DNA of 64,000 nt from Psychrobacter glacincola (GTDB lineage Bacteria; Pseudomonadota; Gammaproteobacteria; Pseudomonadales; Moraxellaceae). Under the pieces are notes generated by a model that saw only the letters and a program-made list of their open reading frames with translations, had not been told where the DNA came from and did no database searches. Location: NCBI RefSeq assembly GCF_904846075.1, contig NZ_CAJGZH010000001.1:434001-498000 (forward strand), written 5' to 3'. The translations under genes and the position numbers were made by a program. Below, piece by piece: positions 1 to 8,730 of this stretch. Position 1 is the first letter of the stretch; every line of letters begins with the position of its first letter.

Positions 1-757
1 CATTGCTAGCGATGACTGGCAAACTAATACCAGCCAAAGATCGAATAAGCTCACCCGTTTTATCCGTAAAGGTAAAAGGCACTAAGCTGGCATCGGTTGC
101 AATCAGCGTGTGCCCAAATTGCTGCGCCAATTCATATCCTAAACCACTGGCTCCCATCGTTGGAATAGACAGTCCGCCAGTAGCGACCACGAGTGACTCA
201 CAGCGGTAGCCTATTTGCGGCAGTTTGGTTTGATTGGCGGATTCTTTTCTCTCTTGCTTTTCTTTTTTGCTAAGCTGCTTGCTGGACAGTAATTCAAATT
301 TGGCGTTCTTGTCATTTTCGATAGCTTGTACACTGTCAATCTGCGCATTTAGCTTTACTTGTACGCCAGCTGCCGTACATTCCGCGAGGAGCATGGTCAA
401 AATATCTTGCGCTGAATCATCACAAAATAGCTGACCGTGTTCGCGCTCATGGTAAGGGATGTTATGTGCTGCCACCATACCGATAAACTCCCAGCTGGGG
501 TAACGACTAAGCGCGGATTTACAGAAATGCTGATTGGCACCGATAAAGTGCTCAGGCTCCACATAATAATTGGTAAAGTTGCAACGTCCGCCACCTGACA
601 TGAGGATTTTTTTGCCCGCTTTATTGGCATGGTCTAATACCAGTACGCGGCGACCACGGTGACCCGCTGTGAGCGCACAGTATAGCCCTGACGCGCCAGC
701 GCCGATGATGATGACATCATAGTGGGTGTATTGTGATGCATTGCGGTGATTGCTCAT
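1..757 (-). CDS. HI0933/BaiN-family NAD(P)/FAD-dependent flavoprotein, 3' end outside window
   Basis: About 252 N-terminal codons are visible; the stop lies beyond base 1. The protein starts MSNHRNASQY and soon shows the dinucleotide-binding motif IIIGAGASGLYC, then the family-typical stretch MSGGGRCNFTN near residues 55-65. A second glycine-rich segment, VVATGGLSIPTMGASG, lies near the visible end. This pattern is that of the HI0933-like flavoproteins (COG2081), often annotated as aminoacetone oxidase-like or BaiN-like. The family binds FAD, but the physiological substrate is usually unknown, so I give no gene symbol. The ATG at 757 is the first Met before the Rossmann fold. It faces away from acs. 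Confidence 0.85.
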   Translation of the reverse strand, partial: MSNHRNASQYTHYDVIIIGAGASGLYCALTAGHRGRRVLVLDHANKAGKKILMSGGGRCNFTNYYVEPEHFIGANQHFCKSALSRYPSWEFIGMVAAHNIPYHEREHGQLFCDDSAQDILTMLLAECTAAGVQVKLNAQIDSVQAIENDKNAKFELLSSKQLSKKEKQERKESANQTKLPQIGYRCESLVVATGGLSIPTMGASGLGYELAQQFGHTLIATDASLVPFTFTDKTGELIRSLAGISLPVIASN

Positions 758-1268
758 GGTCGTCTCATAAAATAATAGGTTTAAAAACCAGCCACCAAAT
801 CCGTCATCGAATCAACAACAGAGTCGATTGCTTATTTTCATAGCAGCAGGTCAATAAGAGGGTTTGGTGAAGGGTGTATTTTGGCGTCGTATCTCGCGTG
901 TAGCTATTGTCCATATTTCATACAAGGTTACAAGGATTAAATGTCATATCGTTATCTGATATCTGGACGGTGATGTCTTTATTTATACCAAAATCAAAAC
1001 ATGTTTTAAATTAATCAATAGCAATAGTAAAAGCGAGTAGATGCAAAACCACACCTCGTCAATAAATTTTATCATGGGTGATCAAGTATACCGCCGCTGT
1101 ATAGGCATATTGTTATGAATGGCTGTTGATACCTTGCAACCGTTCTGCTTATTTGTCAAACTAACCGTGAGTGTCACACATTATGGAAGATGACCCTTAT
1201 CACCTGTACAGGCAGTCGTTTTCGACCGTTATGCGTGCAGGTCATAATAATTAAAAAGGACAAATACG
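758..1268. other. Intergenic region between divergent flavoprotein gene and acs
   Basis: 511 bases with no convincing open reading frame. It must hold the divergent promoters of the flavoprotein gene and acs. I see an acs ribosome-binding site (AAAAAGGA, about 1253-1260) but no -35/-10 pair clean enough to call. No large inverted repeat was noticed. Confidence 0.5.
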
Positions 1269-3230
1269 ATGACTCAAAAATCATTCCCCATTGCGGCCGA
1301 ATTTATCGCTGCTGCCAATACTACCGCTGAACAATACCGCGAAGACTACGAAAAATCTATCGAATCACCTCAGGCTAATGATGCTTTTTGGGCGAAGCGT
1401 GCCGAGCTGATCGATTGGATAAAAAAACCGACCAAAATCAGCGACGTTAACTATGATTTGGATGATTTTCGCATAAAATGGTTTGAGGACGGCGAGTTGA
1501 ATATCTCTGTTAACTGTCTAGACCGACATGTCAAAAAAAATCCTTACAAGCCTGCCATTATTTGGGAGGGCGATCACCCTTCACTGCACAAAATCATCTC
1601 CTTTAAAGAGCTGCATCAAGCGGTCTGTCGCTTGGGTAATTCCATGCGTAAGCTTGGGGTCAAAAAAGGCGATCGCGTGACCTTGTATATGCCGATGATA
1701 CCTGAAGCAATGATAGCGATGCTGGCATGTACCCGTATTGGCGCTGTGCATTCCGTGGTCTTTGGTGGCTTTTCTGCTGAGAGCTTGGGCAATCGCCTGA
1801 TAGACAGTCGCTCAAAAATCATCATTACGGCTGATGAAGGCTTACGTGGTAATAAGCATACGCCGCTTAAAGCCAATGTCGATCGGGCACTAGATATGGA
1901 TGGCACTGACAGCGTCACCAACGTCATTGTCGTTCATCGTACGGGTAATTCTGTACCGATGAGTGGTCGCCGCGATGTTTGGTATCATAACTTGGTCGAT
2001 GGCGAGTCAGAACATTGCGAGCCAGAAGTCATGAATGCTGAAGACCCGCTATTTTTGTTGTATACCTCTGGCTCTACTGGCAAACCTAAAGGTGTGCTGC
2101 ATACCACGGGCGGCTATATCACCTATGCTCTCTCTACTTTTCGAGATGTGTTCGATATTAAAGACGATGACGTCTACTGGTGTACTGCGGACGTAGGCTG
2201 GATCACAGGTCATACCTATGCAACCTATGCACCGCTTGCCAATGGTACGACGACGGTGATGTTCGAGGGCGTACCAGAATACCCCACATGGGCACGCATC
2301 GGTCATATTATCGATAAGCACGATGTGACCATTCTGTACACTGCACCGACGGCGATTCGAGCGATGATGAAGGAGGGCGATGTCTTTGTGCGGGAGTCTG
2401 ATCGTTCAAGTTTGCGATTACTCGGAACAGTCGGCGAGCCGATCAATCCCGAAGCATGGGACTGGTATTATCATATCGTCGGCGGTGGCAAGTGTCCGAT
2501 TGTAGATACTTGGTGGCAAACTGAGACAGGCGGCATCCTTATGGCACCGATACCAGGCACGGTCGCCCTCAAGCCGGGCGCAGCGATGAATCCTTTGTAC
2601 GGTATCAAACCAGAGATTGTTGATAGTGACGGTACTATGCTAGAAGGCTCTGCTGAAGGAAACCTAGCAATTAACAGCAGTTGGCCGGGGCAAATGCGTA
2701 CCATTTATAATGACCATGAGCGTTTTTTACAGACGTACTTTAGTGAGTATCCCGGTTATTATTTCACTGGTGATGGGGCGCAGCGTGACGAAGATGGACA
2801 TTACTGGATCACGGGTCGCGTCGATGATGTGCTTAACGTCGCAGGGCATCGCCTGGGAACAGCAGAAATTGAGAGCGCCGTGGTCGCGCATCCTGCGACA
2901 GCGGAGGCCGCCATTGTCGGGATGCCGCACGAGATTCGCGGCATGGGCGTTTGTGCCTTTATCATTTTGAAATCGGGTGAAAAAGAGACAGAAGCGCTAA
3001 AGGCTGAGCTGAATCGACATGTTCGCGCTGAGATTGGTCCGATTGCCAATTTGGATGCTATTCATATCGTTGAAGCGTTACCCAAAACCCGCTCGGGCAA
3101 AATTATGCGCCGTATTTTACGTAACCTTGCGGCAGGGCAATATGTAGGTTTGGGTGATTTGTCTACTCTTGCGGATAGCTCGGTGATTAATCAGCTGGTT
3201 GAGGTAGTTAAAGCTGCGCGAGGAGAGTAG
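1269..3230 (+). CDS. acs: Acetyl-CoA synthetase (AMP-forming)
   Basis: Converts acetate, ATP and CoA to acetyl-CoA through acetyl-AMP, allowing growth on acetate. At 653 residues it has the usual family length. The N-terminal ACAS_N region is present. The adenylation-domain P-loop [14 protein letters not shown] lies near residues 263-276, followed by WWQTETGG, the acetate-pocket/A5 region. [20 protein letters not shown] is the hinge region, and near the C-terminus [11 protein letters not shown] carries the catalytic lysine (about residue 611), which is the acetylation target in well-studied Acs enzymes. The ATG at 1269 follows AAAAAGGACAAATACG at good spacing. It stands alone as a single gene with a terminator-like hairpin after it. 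With ackA-pta elsewhere in the window, it gives both high- and low-affinity acetate routes. Confidence 0.97.
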   Translation: MTQKSFPIAAEFIAAANTTAEQYREDYEKSIESPQANDAFWAKRAELIDWIKKPTKISDVNYDLDDFRIKWFEDGELNISVNCLDRHVKKNPYKPAIIWEGDHPSLHKIISFKELHQAVCRLGNSMRKLGVKKGDRVTLYMPMIPEAMIAMLACTRIGAVHSVVFGGFSAESLGNRLIDSRSKIIITADEGLRGNKHTPLKANVDRALDMDGTDSVTNVIVVHRTGNSVPMSGRRDVWYHNLVDGESEHCEPEVMNAEDPLFLLYTSGSTGKPKGVLHTTGGYITYALSTFRDVFDIKDDDVYWCTADVGWITGHTYATYAPLANGTTTVMFEGVPEYPTWARIGHIIDKHDVTILYTAPTAIRAMMKEGDVFVRESDRSSLRLLGTVGEPINPEAWDWYYHIVGGGKCPIVDTWWQTETGGILMAPIPGTVALKPGAAMNPLYGIKPEIVDSDGTMLEGSAEGNLAINSSWPGQMRTIYNDHERFLQTYFSEYPGYYFTGDGAQRDEDGHYWITGRVDDVLNVAGHRLGTAEIESAVVAHPATAEAAIVGMPHEIRGMGVCAFIILKSGEKETEALKAELNRHVRAEIGPIANLDAIHIVEALPKTRSGKIMRRILRNLAAGQYVGLGDLSTLADSSVINQLVEVVKAARGE

Positions 3231-3296
3231 GCTAAAGTATCGATAATTAGATATTGCTAAAAGCACGTTCAGTAAATAGACGATTAGCGTTCAGAA

Positions 3297-3330
3297 AAGT
3301 CATGTTATGAAAACTAGCATGGCTTTTTTA
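3297..3330 (+). terminator. Possible rho-independent terminator of acs
   Basis: AAGTCATG pairs with CATGGCTT (one G-T pair), followed by a run of T. The loop is long (about 13 nt), so it is a modest terminator. Confidence 0.5.
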
Positions 3331-3473
3331 CGCAGACGATATTGATATCAACAAACTTTAAAGGTTCAATACTTTCTATAACCATCTTATCTAACGATAA
3401 CCATACTGTCGAAAACATTCCTACTATTATCACTCCCTTTTTTATCCAACATTATATGAGGCCTGCTGTCATT

Positions 3474-4652
3474 ATGACCAATCAATCTTTGCAAGCTGTC
3501 GCTACCCAATCACCAAAAATCGCTATCATTGGTGGTGGTTTGACAGGGCTGTTTACCGCTACATTATTAGAGCGCGCCTTTGCTCAAAACATAGCACAAG
3601 ATAGTGCGCAAACACCCTTACCGCAAATTACTGTCTTTGAAAAGTCACGTAGCGTAGGGCGTTTAGCCACTCGATATCGTACTGATAGCCCCACTGGTAA
3701 AAACTGGCAATGGGCATTTGGGGCGCAGTTTTTTACGGCCAAGACGGCAAGTTTTAAGCAATTTATTACGTCTTGGTTAGAGACGGGATTGCTACAGCCA
3801 TGGTGCGCCAACGTGGTTGAGCTCACGCCAGCGAATAATGATACTCAATCGCCTGATATTCACATCAAAGAGCAATGGAACACCACGCAAGCCCGCTATA
3901 TCAGTACACCAAAAATGACCAGTTGGGGGCGTACACTGGCTGATGAGTTGCAGTACAGCACTATAAAATTTAAAACCCGCGTTGCGCCATTGGCTCAATA
4001 TGATAATTCTCTAGCGGAAAAGGTTGATAAAAAAACTGAGCTATTTGACGAGACTGGTGTGAGTCTAGGGCACTTTGACTGGGTGATATGTACCGCGCCA
4101 AACGGTCAGACCATAGAGTTAATGGCAGAGAGCGGCTTTGCTGAGCAAGCCAAGATTTCTAAGCCAACAATGCTGGCGTGTTATACGCTGATGCTGGGCT
4201 GGGATAATTTTGATACATTACCAAAAATGTTAAGCGCTCAAGCAGCGCCACGCTGGGATGTGGCTTATCTCAATCACTTTATACTCGATAAAATATTTAT
4301 CGAGCATCAAAAACCTGCTCGCGATGACCTGCTACCCAGTGTCACTATTCATGCGCGCAACGACTGGTCAGAGCAGCATGTCGATGACGATATGGAGACG
4401 ATCAAAACGCAGTTATTAACAGCTGCCAAGCAGGCATTGAATTGGAACGATGACCATGCTCCTAGCCAAATAGATTGCCATCGTTGGCGCTATGCCGCCA
4501 CTGTCACTGATAGTGATAAAAAAGCATTAGGCATCTTAATAGACGAGTCTCATCAATGGATTGTCAGTGGTGATTGGTGCGGACAAGGCAATATCGAAAG
4601 TTGCTATCAAATGGCGCAACAGACGGTTGAGGCAATCAACAAAGCAAAATGA
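3474..4652 (+). CDS. Renalase-like FAD/NAD(P)-dependent oxidoreductase
   Basis: A 392-aa flavoprotein. The FAD-binding motif IAIIGGGLTGLFTATLLE begins about residue 15, followed by the FEKSRSVGRLATR segment (FAD ribose/diphosphate region). The C-terminus has IVSGDWCGQGNIESCYQMA, the second FAD contact seen in renalase-like amine-oxidase-fold proteins (COG3380). A longer reading frame extends upstream to a TTG at 3342. I chose ATG 3474 because it puts the Rossmann strand at the usual distance from the start; the extra 44 residues look non-coding. An in-frame ATG at 3456 is the alternative. The substrate is unknown. Confidence 0.85.
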   Translation: MTNQSLQAVATQSPKIAIIGGGLTGLFTATLLERAFAQNIAQDSAQTPLPQITVFEKSRSVGRLATRYRTDSPTGKNWQWAFGAQFFTAKTASFKQFITSWLETGLLQPWCANVVELTPANNDTQSPDIHIKEQWNTTQARYISTPKMTSWGRTLADELQYSTIKFKTRVAPLAQYDNSLAEKVDKKTELFDETGVSLGHFDWVICTAPNGQTIELMAESGFAEQAKISKPTMLACYTLMLGWDNFDTLPKMLSAQAAPRWDVAYLNHFILDKIFIEHQKPARDDLLPSVTIHARNDWSEQHVDDDMETIKTQLLTAAKQALNWNDDHAPSQIDCHRWRYAATVTDSDKKALGILIDESHQWIVSGDWCGQGNIESCYQMAQQTVEAINKAK

Positions 4653-4731
4653 TGGCGAAAGTTTACTTAGCGACTGCGCTATCCGAAACTGGACTTTAAG
4701 GGTTTTTTCTTAATGTGAAAAGGTGATAACG

Positions 4732-5160
4732 ATGTTTGGATTCGATATAGATTTAGAGCTGATGGGCTATCATTTTTTCCAGTTGGGCATCGCCTTTATA
4801 TTGTCATTACCGATTGCCCTTAATCGTGAGATGAAAGACAACGGCGCGGGGTTAAGGACGTTTCCACTGGTAACCATTGCTTCATGCGCGTTTATGTTGG
4901 TTGGTATGGATATTTATGATGCTACTGGTGAAGCGAGAATCATGTATGCCATCATCACAGGTATGGGGTTTATCGGTGGTGGGGCGATTTTTAAAAATGA
5001 AAAAGGCTCAAAGGGCACTGCCACGGCAGCGAGCTTATGGAATACGGGCGCCATCGGTATTTCGGTGGCTTACGGTCGTTATGAGATTGCCATTATATTA
5101 TCGGTCGTTGGCTTTTTGATTTTGCAATTCTCAGAGCCCTTTAAAGTTAAAAAACACTAA
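4732..5160 (+). CDS. MgtC/SapB-family inner-membrane protein (short form)
   Basis: A 142-aa membrane protein with about four hydrophobic segments. The conserved MgtC core is clear: NGAGLRTFPLVTIASC, then GMGFIGGGAIFKNEKGSKG and TATAASLWNTGAIGIS. It lacks the C-terminal ACT-like domain of Salmonella MgtC, so it is the short SapB-type form. Family members are linked to Mg2+ limitation, acid stress and modulation of P-type or F1Fo ATPases; the role here is inferred only at family level. ATG 4732 is preferred over the GTG at 4723, because AAAAGGTG at 4719-4725 then acts as its ribosome-binding site. Confidence 0.9.
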   Translation: MFGFDIDLELMGYHFFQLGIAFILSLPIALNREMKDNGAGLRTFPLVTIASCAFMLVGMDIYDATGEARIMYAIITGMGFIGGGAIFKNEKGSKGTATAASLWNTGAIGISVAYGRYEIAIILSVVGFLILQFSEPFKVKKH

Positions 5161-5293
5161 GCGATGGGTGCGATGAGTTAACGTGCATATACACTTAAAT
5201 ACTAAAGAGACTATAAATCAATACTATATAGTATCTCTATATCTATATGATATAGCAAGAAATCTATAAATTGTTGAAAATAAAGGATAGTTT

Positions 5294-5545
5294 ATGAGTA
5301 CCAGATTAAGAGGTAGTGTGCTGACTTGTGCCATGCTCGCACGAGGGGATAAGCAGGTTTTATGCGCGGTCAGTAATGAGAGCGACGAGCAGGCGATGGC
5401 TAGTATCGATAGCGCTGAATATGATTCGCTAAGGCACATTATTTCTTTTGAAAATGATAAATTCTCCTGTAAAGAAGGCGTTGAATGGCAATGCGCCATA
5501 CCAGTAAAAAAAGTAGAACTTTTTTATGATGATATAAATCTATAG
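5294..5545 (+). CDS. Small conserved-looking protein, first of a tandem paralogous pair
   Basis: An 83-aa soluble protein of no family I recognise. It has no signal peptide or membrane segment and is acidic. It is clearly paralogous to the next gene, about 40% identical by eye. Shared positions are LRGS-x-LT, ML-x2-G, CAV, SDE-x-AM, DS, an I-x-S-(F/Y) strand, F-x-C-x2-G, W, A-x-P-x-K. Two cysteines (in LCAV and FSCKEG) are kept in both copies. The ATG follows AAAGGA at 5282-5287. Conservation of a copy pair at both ends of the protein argues that both are translated. Confidence 0.7.
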   Translation: MSTRLRGSVLTCAMLARGDKQVLCAVSNESDEQAMASIDSAEYDSLRHIISFENDKFSCKEGVEWQCAIPVKKVELFYDDINL

Positions 5546-5677
5546 CCGCTTATAACTGAAAGTTTGTATATTAATTTGTAATACTTTAATTGAAAATAAA
5601 GCTGTCCAAATTGCTAATAAACAGTTATATTCGTATAACATAATATACAAAATAGTACGAAGTTAGAGGTGAATATA

Positions 5678-5914
5678 GTGCTTAGAGGAAGTGAGCTGAC
5701 TCGTGTAATGCTTGAGCATGGCTGCCATGAGATATGGTGTGCGGTAGATGATAATAGTGATGAAGAAGCTATGTGTGATCAAGATTCGAACGATTTTACT
5801 GCCCAAATCGTGTCTTATCATAACAACAGATTCTATTGTACTGCTGGTACTGCGTGGCTATTCGCTGTGCCGATTAAAATAACGGCGATGACACTGAGTG
5901 ATGTAAAGCTCTAA
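5678..5914 (+). CDS. Small conserved-looking protein, second of a tandem paralogous pair
   Basis: A 78-aa paralogue of the protein encoded just upstream (see 5294). A GTG at 5669 would give 81 aa and align with the upstream gene's N-terminus, but AGAGGTG at 5664-5670 is best placed as the ribosome-binding site for GTG 5678. The sequence carries RGSELTRVMLEHG, IWCAVDDNSDEEAM and FYCTAGTAWLFAVPIK. The AT-rich 130-bp spacer between the copies suggests each has its own promoter. Function unknown. Confidence 0.65.
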   Translation: MLRGSELTRVMLEHGCHEIWCAVDDNSDEEAMCDQDSNDFTAQIVSYHNNRFYCTAGTAWLFAVPIKITAMTLSDVKL

Positions 5915-5964
5915 ATACCTTTCTTTGTCTTATTAAGCCATCGCCGATTCATTATTTGTATTAT

Positions 5965-5990
5965 AAAAACCCACCATAAGGTGGGTTTTT
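5965..5990 (+). terminator. Rho-independent terminator after the paralogous pair
   Basis: AAAAACCCACC-ATAAG-GTGGGTTTTT: a perfect stem with a short loop and a T tract. Symmetric, so it could act in both directions. Confidence 0.85.
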
Positions 5991-6107
5991 CCTTGTAAGC
6001 AATATGCCGCTTTTTAGATTATTGCTCAAACAATACAGATTTTGCAGATAGTCATACTTGTATATGACAAGAACCTTTAACTAAGCATGAATTACAGGCA
6101 AAAAAGA

Positions 6108-6131
6108 GCCCACAGAGGAGGAACTGTGGGC
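6108..6131 (+). other. Hairpin with an AGGAGGAA loop
   Basis: Stem GCCCACAG/CTGTGGGC, perfect over 8 bp, with the 8-nt loop AGGAGGAA. The loop is a full Shine-Dalgarno sequence, but no start codon with a usable reading frame follows. There is no T tract, so it is not a standard terminator. Confidence 0.5.
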
Positions 6132-6566
6132 CGAGGAAAACTGATCGTGTAAAGGAACTACAGAGGCAGTGGTTGTGACTTATTGTTATTATGAGTTTTT
6201 CTATATTAACTAATATTAGGGTGGTGGTGCTTAATTCAATAACTGCATATATTTACTTACATATTTAAGTGTACAAGTGTTTTTATCAGAATCGCTATCA
6301 TAGCGCAATTGACAGCGGTTTGGCTATTTTGGTTACATGACATTACGTTTAGAGCTTATGAGAGAGAAAATTAACGTCGTATTGCATCTCCAGTAGATGA
6401 GTCTTTTAGTCGTGTCATATCTAATATTGATAAATACGTATCAAAGTTTTGTAGTTATATATGAAAGATTGATTAATTTTAATAGTCATTCCACTATAAA
6501 AATATTACTGCGTTAACCTCGCTTGAAGTATTAAAGATACATCTACACTCGATTGCCTTGTACTAC

Positions 6567-6606
6567 TTTTAAATTCAACCGACTATTTTTAAATTCAACT
6601 GACTAT
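6567..6606. repeat. 20-bp direct tandem repeat, two copies
   Basis: TTTTAAATTCAACCGACTAT at 6567-6586 is repeated at 6587-6606 with one mismatch. It lies about 100 bp upstream of pgsA. Confidence 0.8.
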
Positions 6607-6702
6607 ATCGATAACTGAATAGCTAAAGAGATGGCATGACGACTTGCGTGAAAAATGCTAAGCTATCTACCATTAATATGTCTATATAAAACTGGGTTTG
6701 CC

Positions 6703-7374
6703 ATGACTGAGAATACGCATTTGCATACGCAGGAGCCGCAAAATACCAAGAGTATTTTTAACTTGCCTAATAACCTTACTATCGCGCGGATTTTAATGAT
6801 TCCGCTATTTGTCGCGATTGCTTATTGGCCACCTGCTATGGGAATTGGCATGCCTGCCATATCAGACAATGTGATTGCGCGGGTCGGTATGAGCGAATTT
6901 AGTGATAGCTTGTTACGCCATTTACTTTTGACTAGCGTTTTTATTATTGCAGCGATTACTGATTGGCTTGATGGATATTTTGCCCGTAAGCTTAATGTTA
7001 TGTCAGCCTTCGGTCGTTTTTTAGACCCTGTCGCTGATAAGTTAATGGTGGCGGCGGCGCTTATTATCTTGGTGCAATGGCATCCCAATATTATTATGGC
7101 AATCGCCGCGATTGTGATTATCTCGCGTGAAATTGCGGTGTCAGCGCTACGTGAATGGATGGCAGAGTTGGGCAAAAGTACCAGTGTGGCGGTGTCGTAT
7201 GTCGGCAAGCTAAAAACGACGTTTCAAATGGTGGCTATTACGGTACTTTTATTAAACTGGGAGTCGCTCGAAACGATCGGTTATGTGCTGATGGTTGCTG
7301 CTGTTATTTTGACACTATGGTCGATGATGATTTATCTTAAAGCGGCTTGGCCTTACCTAAAGCGAAGCGGGTAA
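6703..7374 (+). CDS. pgsA: CDP-diacylglycerol--glycerol-3-phosphate 3-phosphatidyltransferase
   Basis: Makes phosphatidylglycerol phosphate from CDP-diacylglycerol and glycerol-3-phosphate at the inner membrane, the committed step to phosphatidylglycerol and cardiolipin. The CDP-alcohol phosphotransferase signature is complete: TDWLDGYFARKLN followed by GRFLDPVADK, matching D-x2-DG-x2-AR-x8-G-x3-D-x3-D. Several hydrophobic helices flank it. The protein is 223 aa from ATG 6703. An upstream in-frame ATG at 6655 adds 16 residues, but the LPNNLTIARI motif that normally starts PgsA is well inside either form. A loop of about 25 residues after the first helix (around PPAMGIGMPAIS) is longer than in E. 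coli PgsA. Confidence 0.95.
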   Translation: MTENTHLHTQEPQNTKSIFNLPNNLTIARILMIPLFVAIAYWPPAMGIGMPAISDNVIARVGMSEFSDSLLRHLLLTSVFIIAAITDWLDGYFARKLNVMSAFGRFLDPVADKLMVAAALIILVQWHPNIIMAIAAIVIISREIAVSALREWMAELGKSTSVAVSYVGKLKTTFQMVAITVLLLNWESLETIGYVLMVAAVILTLWSMMIYLKAAWPYLKRSG

Positions 7375-7414
7375 ATATATAACGCAGATATGATCAACAA
7401 ACAACATAGACAAC

Positions 7415-7450
7415 AAAAAACGCCAGTCGCATTAGCCGCTGGCGTTTTTT
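7415..7450 (+). terminator. Rho-independent terminator of pgsA
   Basis: ACGCCAG / CTGGCGT stem with flanking A and T runs. The loop TCGCATTAGCC is shared exactly with the hairpin at 8667, so the two are copies of one sequence. Confidence 0.85.
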
Positions 7451-7530
7451 ATGGTCTGTTTGAAATACGGCTGATGTTGCCTATTTGTCTTAGACATTGT
7501 TTGTATGGTTGATATATACTCGAAATTATT

Positions 7531-7797
7531 AGGGTCTGTTGAACATTCAAATATTAGGGCTGCTGATTGCTAAAATTGCACCAAACTAGGCGCAAACCGA
7601 CGATAATGTCGAGACCTTAGCTAGGCTTGCAACAACGTTTGGGGTAATTTTAGCATCAGCCTTTCAGGGCAATACTCTTTTTTGCCAATATATGGCGAAA
7701 TTGTTTAACCTAGAATGACTAGGCATCAAAAATTTCACTGCATATTGTCTAAAAAATAATGACTGCCAGCACCACATTTGAATGTTCAACAGACCCT
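7531..7797. mobile_element. MITE-like non-autonomous element, 267 bp, perfect 22-bp terminal inverted repeats
   Basis: The left end AGGGTCTGTTGAACATTC.. (7531-7552) is the exact reverse complement of the right end (7776-7797) over 22 bp. A second, imperfect inner inverted repeat (GCTAAAATT near 7570 / AATTTTAGC near 7645) suggests a folded transcript. No transposase is encoded. No clear target-site duplication is visible at the flanks. A collapsed relative is at 19464-19530. The element sits between pgsA and a lipoprotein gene, with its right end 62 bp before that gene's start codon. Confidence 0.85.
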
Positions 7798-7859
7798 GAA
7801 CAAAATACAAGAAAATTGATCCAGCTATCATGAAACGGCATTTAAATAAGGAAACAAGC

Positions 7860-8633
7860 ATGACATTACATCAGACACAGTCGGGCGCTGCCGTATTATT
7901 GTTGGCACTATTAACGGGGTGTTCTTCTGGCTCAAACATGCAAGAAGAGTCCACCTCAACCATTCAGCGAGAAAAATCTATCCAAACAGACGCTACTGCA
8001 GAACGCTCCACTCAGGACGCGGCAGAATCGGAGCGTTTGGGCACAAAGTGGGGCGATGATGTCAACTCTGAAGTGACGACTGTTGATCTGCGCCGTACGA
8101 GTAGTGATCCGATCGAGCAGATACAGGTTCGTTATGCAGACAAAGCCTATGATGGACGTGCGGTAAATAGCATGTCGCTACTGGCGGGCAAGGTTGATTT
8201 TTCGATGGAAACAGATACGGGCGCGCTATCACTTTATCGAGACTCGGGCAATTATTACGTCCAAGGTCAAGCGGGTCAGGCCTATCGTTTGGTGTATCAT
8301 AATAACAGCGACAACACTTATGAAATCGTCGCTAGTGTCGATGGAATCAATGTCCTCAATGGTAGCGCTGCCAGTCGCTATGACAGTGGATATGTGCTAA
8401 ATCCACATGATAATTTGGTGATTGAAGGTTTCCGTAAGAGCCAAAGCTCAGTAGCTTCGTTTATATTTAGCAAGCCAGAGAGTGCTTATGCCGCTAATAC
8501 CAGCTCAGGCTCTATCAATAATACAGGTGTAATAGGTACAGCAGTTTATGGCCTATATGATCCATCTAAGCCGAAGCCTCAACAGCCGCAAGCTTACCCT
8601 GCGGACAATGGTTATGCGAAACCACCACAGTAA
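7860..8633 (+). CDS. Putative outer-membrane or periplasmic lipoprotein of unknown function
   Basis: 257 aa from ATG 7860, chosen because AAGGA sits 8 bases upstream and because it gives a standard lipoprotein signal peptide with lipobox LLTGC at about residues 19-23. The mature region begins with a Ser/Thr/Gln/Glu-rich linker, then a mixed beta-type domain (VDLRRTSSDPIEQIQVRY, YYVQGQAGQAYRLVYHNNS, IVASVDGINVLNG, NLVIEGFRKS). It ends in a Pro/Gln-rich tail (KPKPQQPQAY). The NNSD and RKS strands resemble the jelly-roll-like unknown domains of proteobacterial lipoproteins. I do not assign a function. Confidence 0.8.
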   Translation: MTLHQTQSGAAVLLLALLTGCSSGSNMQEESTSTIQREKSIQTDATAERSTQDAAESERLGTKWGDDVNSEVTTVDLRRTSSDPIEQIQVRYADKAYDGRAVNSMSLLAGKVDFSMETDTGALSLYRDSGNYYVQGQAGQAYRLVYHNNSDNTYEIVASVDGINVLNGSAASRYDSGYVLNPHDNLVIEGFRKSQSSVASFIFSKPESAYAANTSSGSINNTGVIGTAVYGLYDPSKPKPQQPQAYPADNGYAKPPQ

Positions 8634-8666
8634 TGCCTATCAATAGATAATAGATAACGCATAAAG

Positions 8667-8698
8667 AAACGCCAGTCGCATTAGCCACTGGCGTTTTT
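8667..8698. terminator. Terminator between the convergent lipoprotein and PPOX genes
   Basis: AACGCCAG / CTGGCGTT hairpin with T run; near-identical, including its loop, to the pgsA terminator at 7415-7450. It can serve both converging genes. Confidence 0.8.
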
Positions 8699-8730
8699 AA
8701 TTTTGCTATTTCTGGTTTAGTTTAGATAAC

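Larger units (their letters stand above)
5915..6702. other. Long intergenic region before pgsA
   Basis: 788 bases holding three features listed separately: the terminator at 5965, a hairpin with a Shine-Dalgarno-like loop at 6108, and a 20-bp direct repeat at 6567. No supported protein gene. The middle part (about 6200-6560) is AT-rich and featureless to my eye. Confidence 0.5.

Noticed and set aside
5669..5677. GTG 5669 as start of the second paralogue
   Set aside because: It aligns well with the first copy, but it sits inside the best ribosome-binding site (AGAGGTG), which is placed correctly for GTG 5678. Kept as an alternative.
7664..7861. 65-codon minus-strand frame inside the MITE as a transposase remnant
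   Set aside because: No similarity to any transposase motif, and it runs out of the element into the lipoprotein gene.
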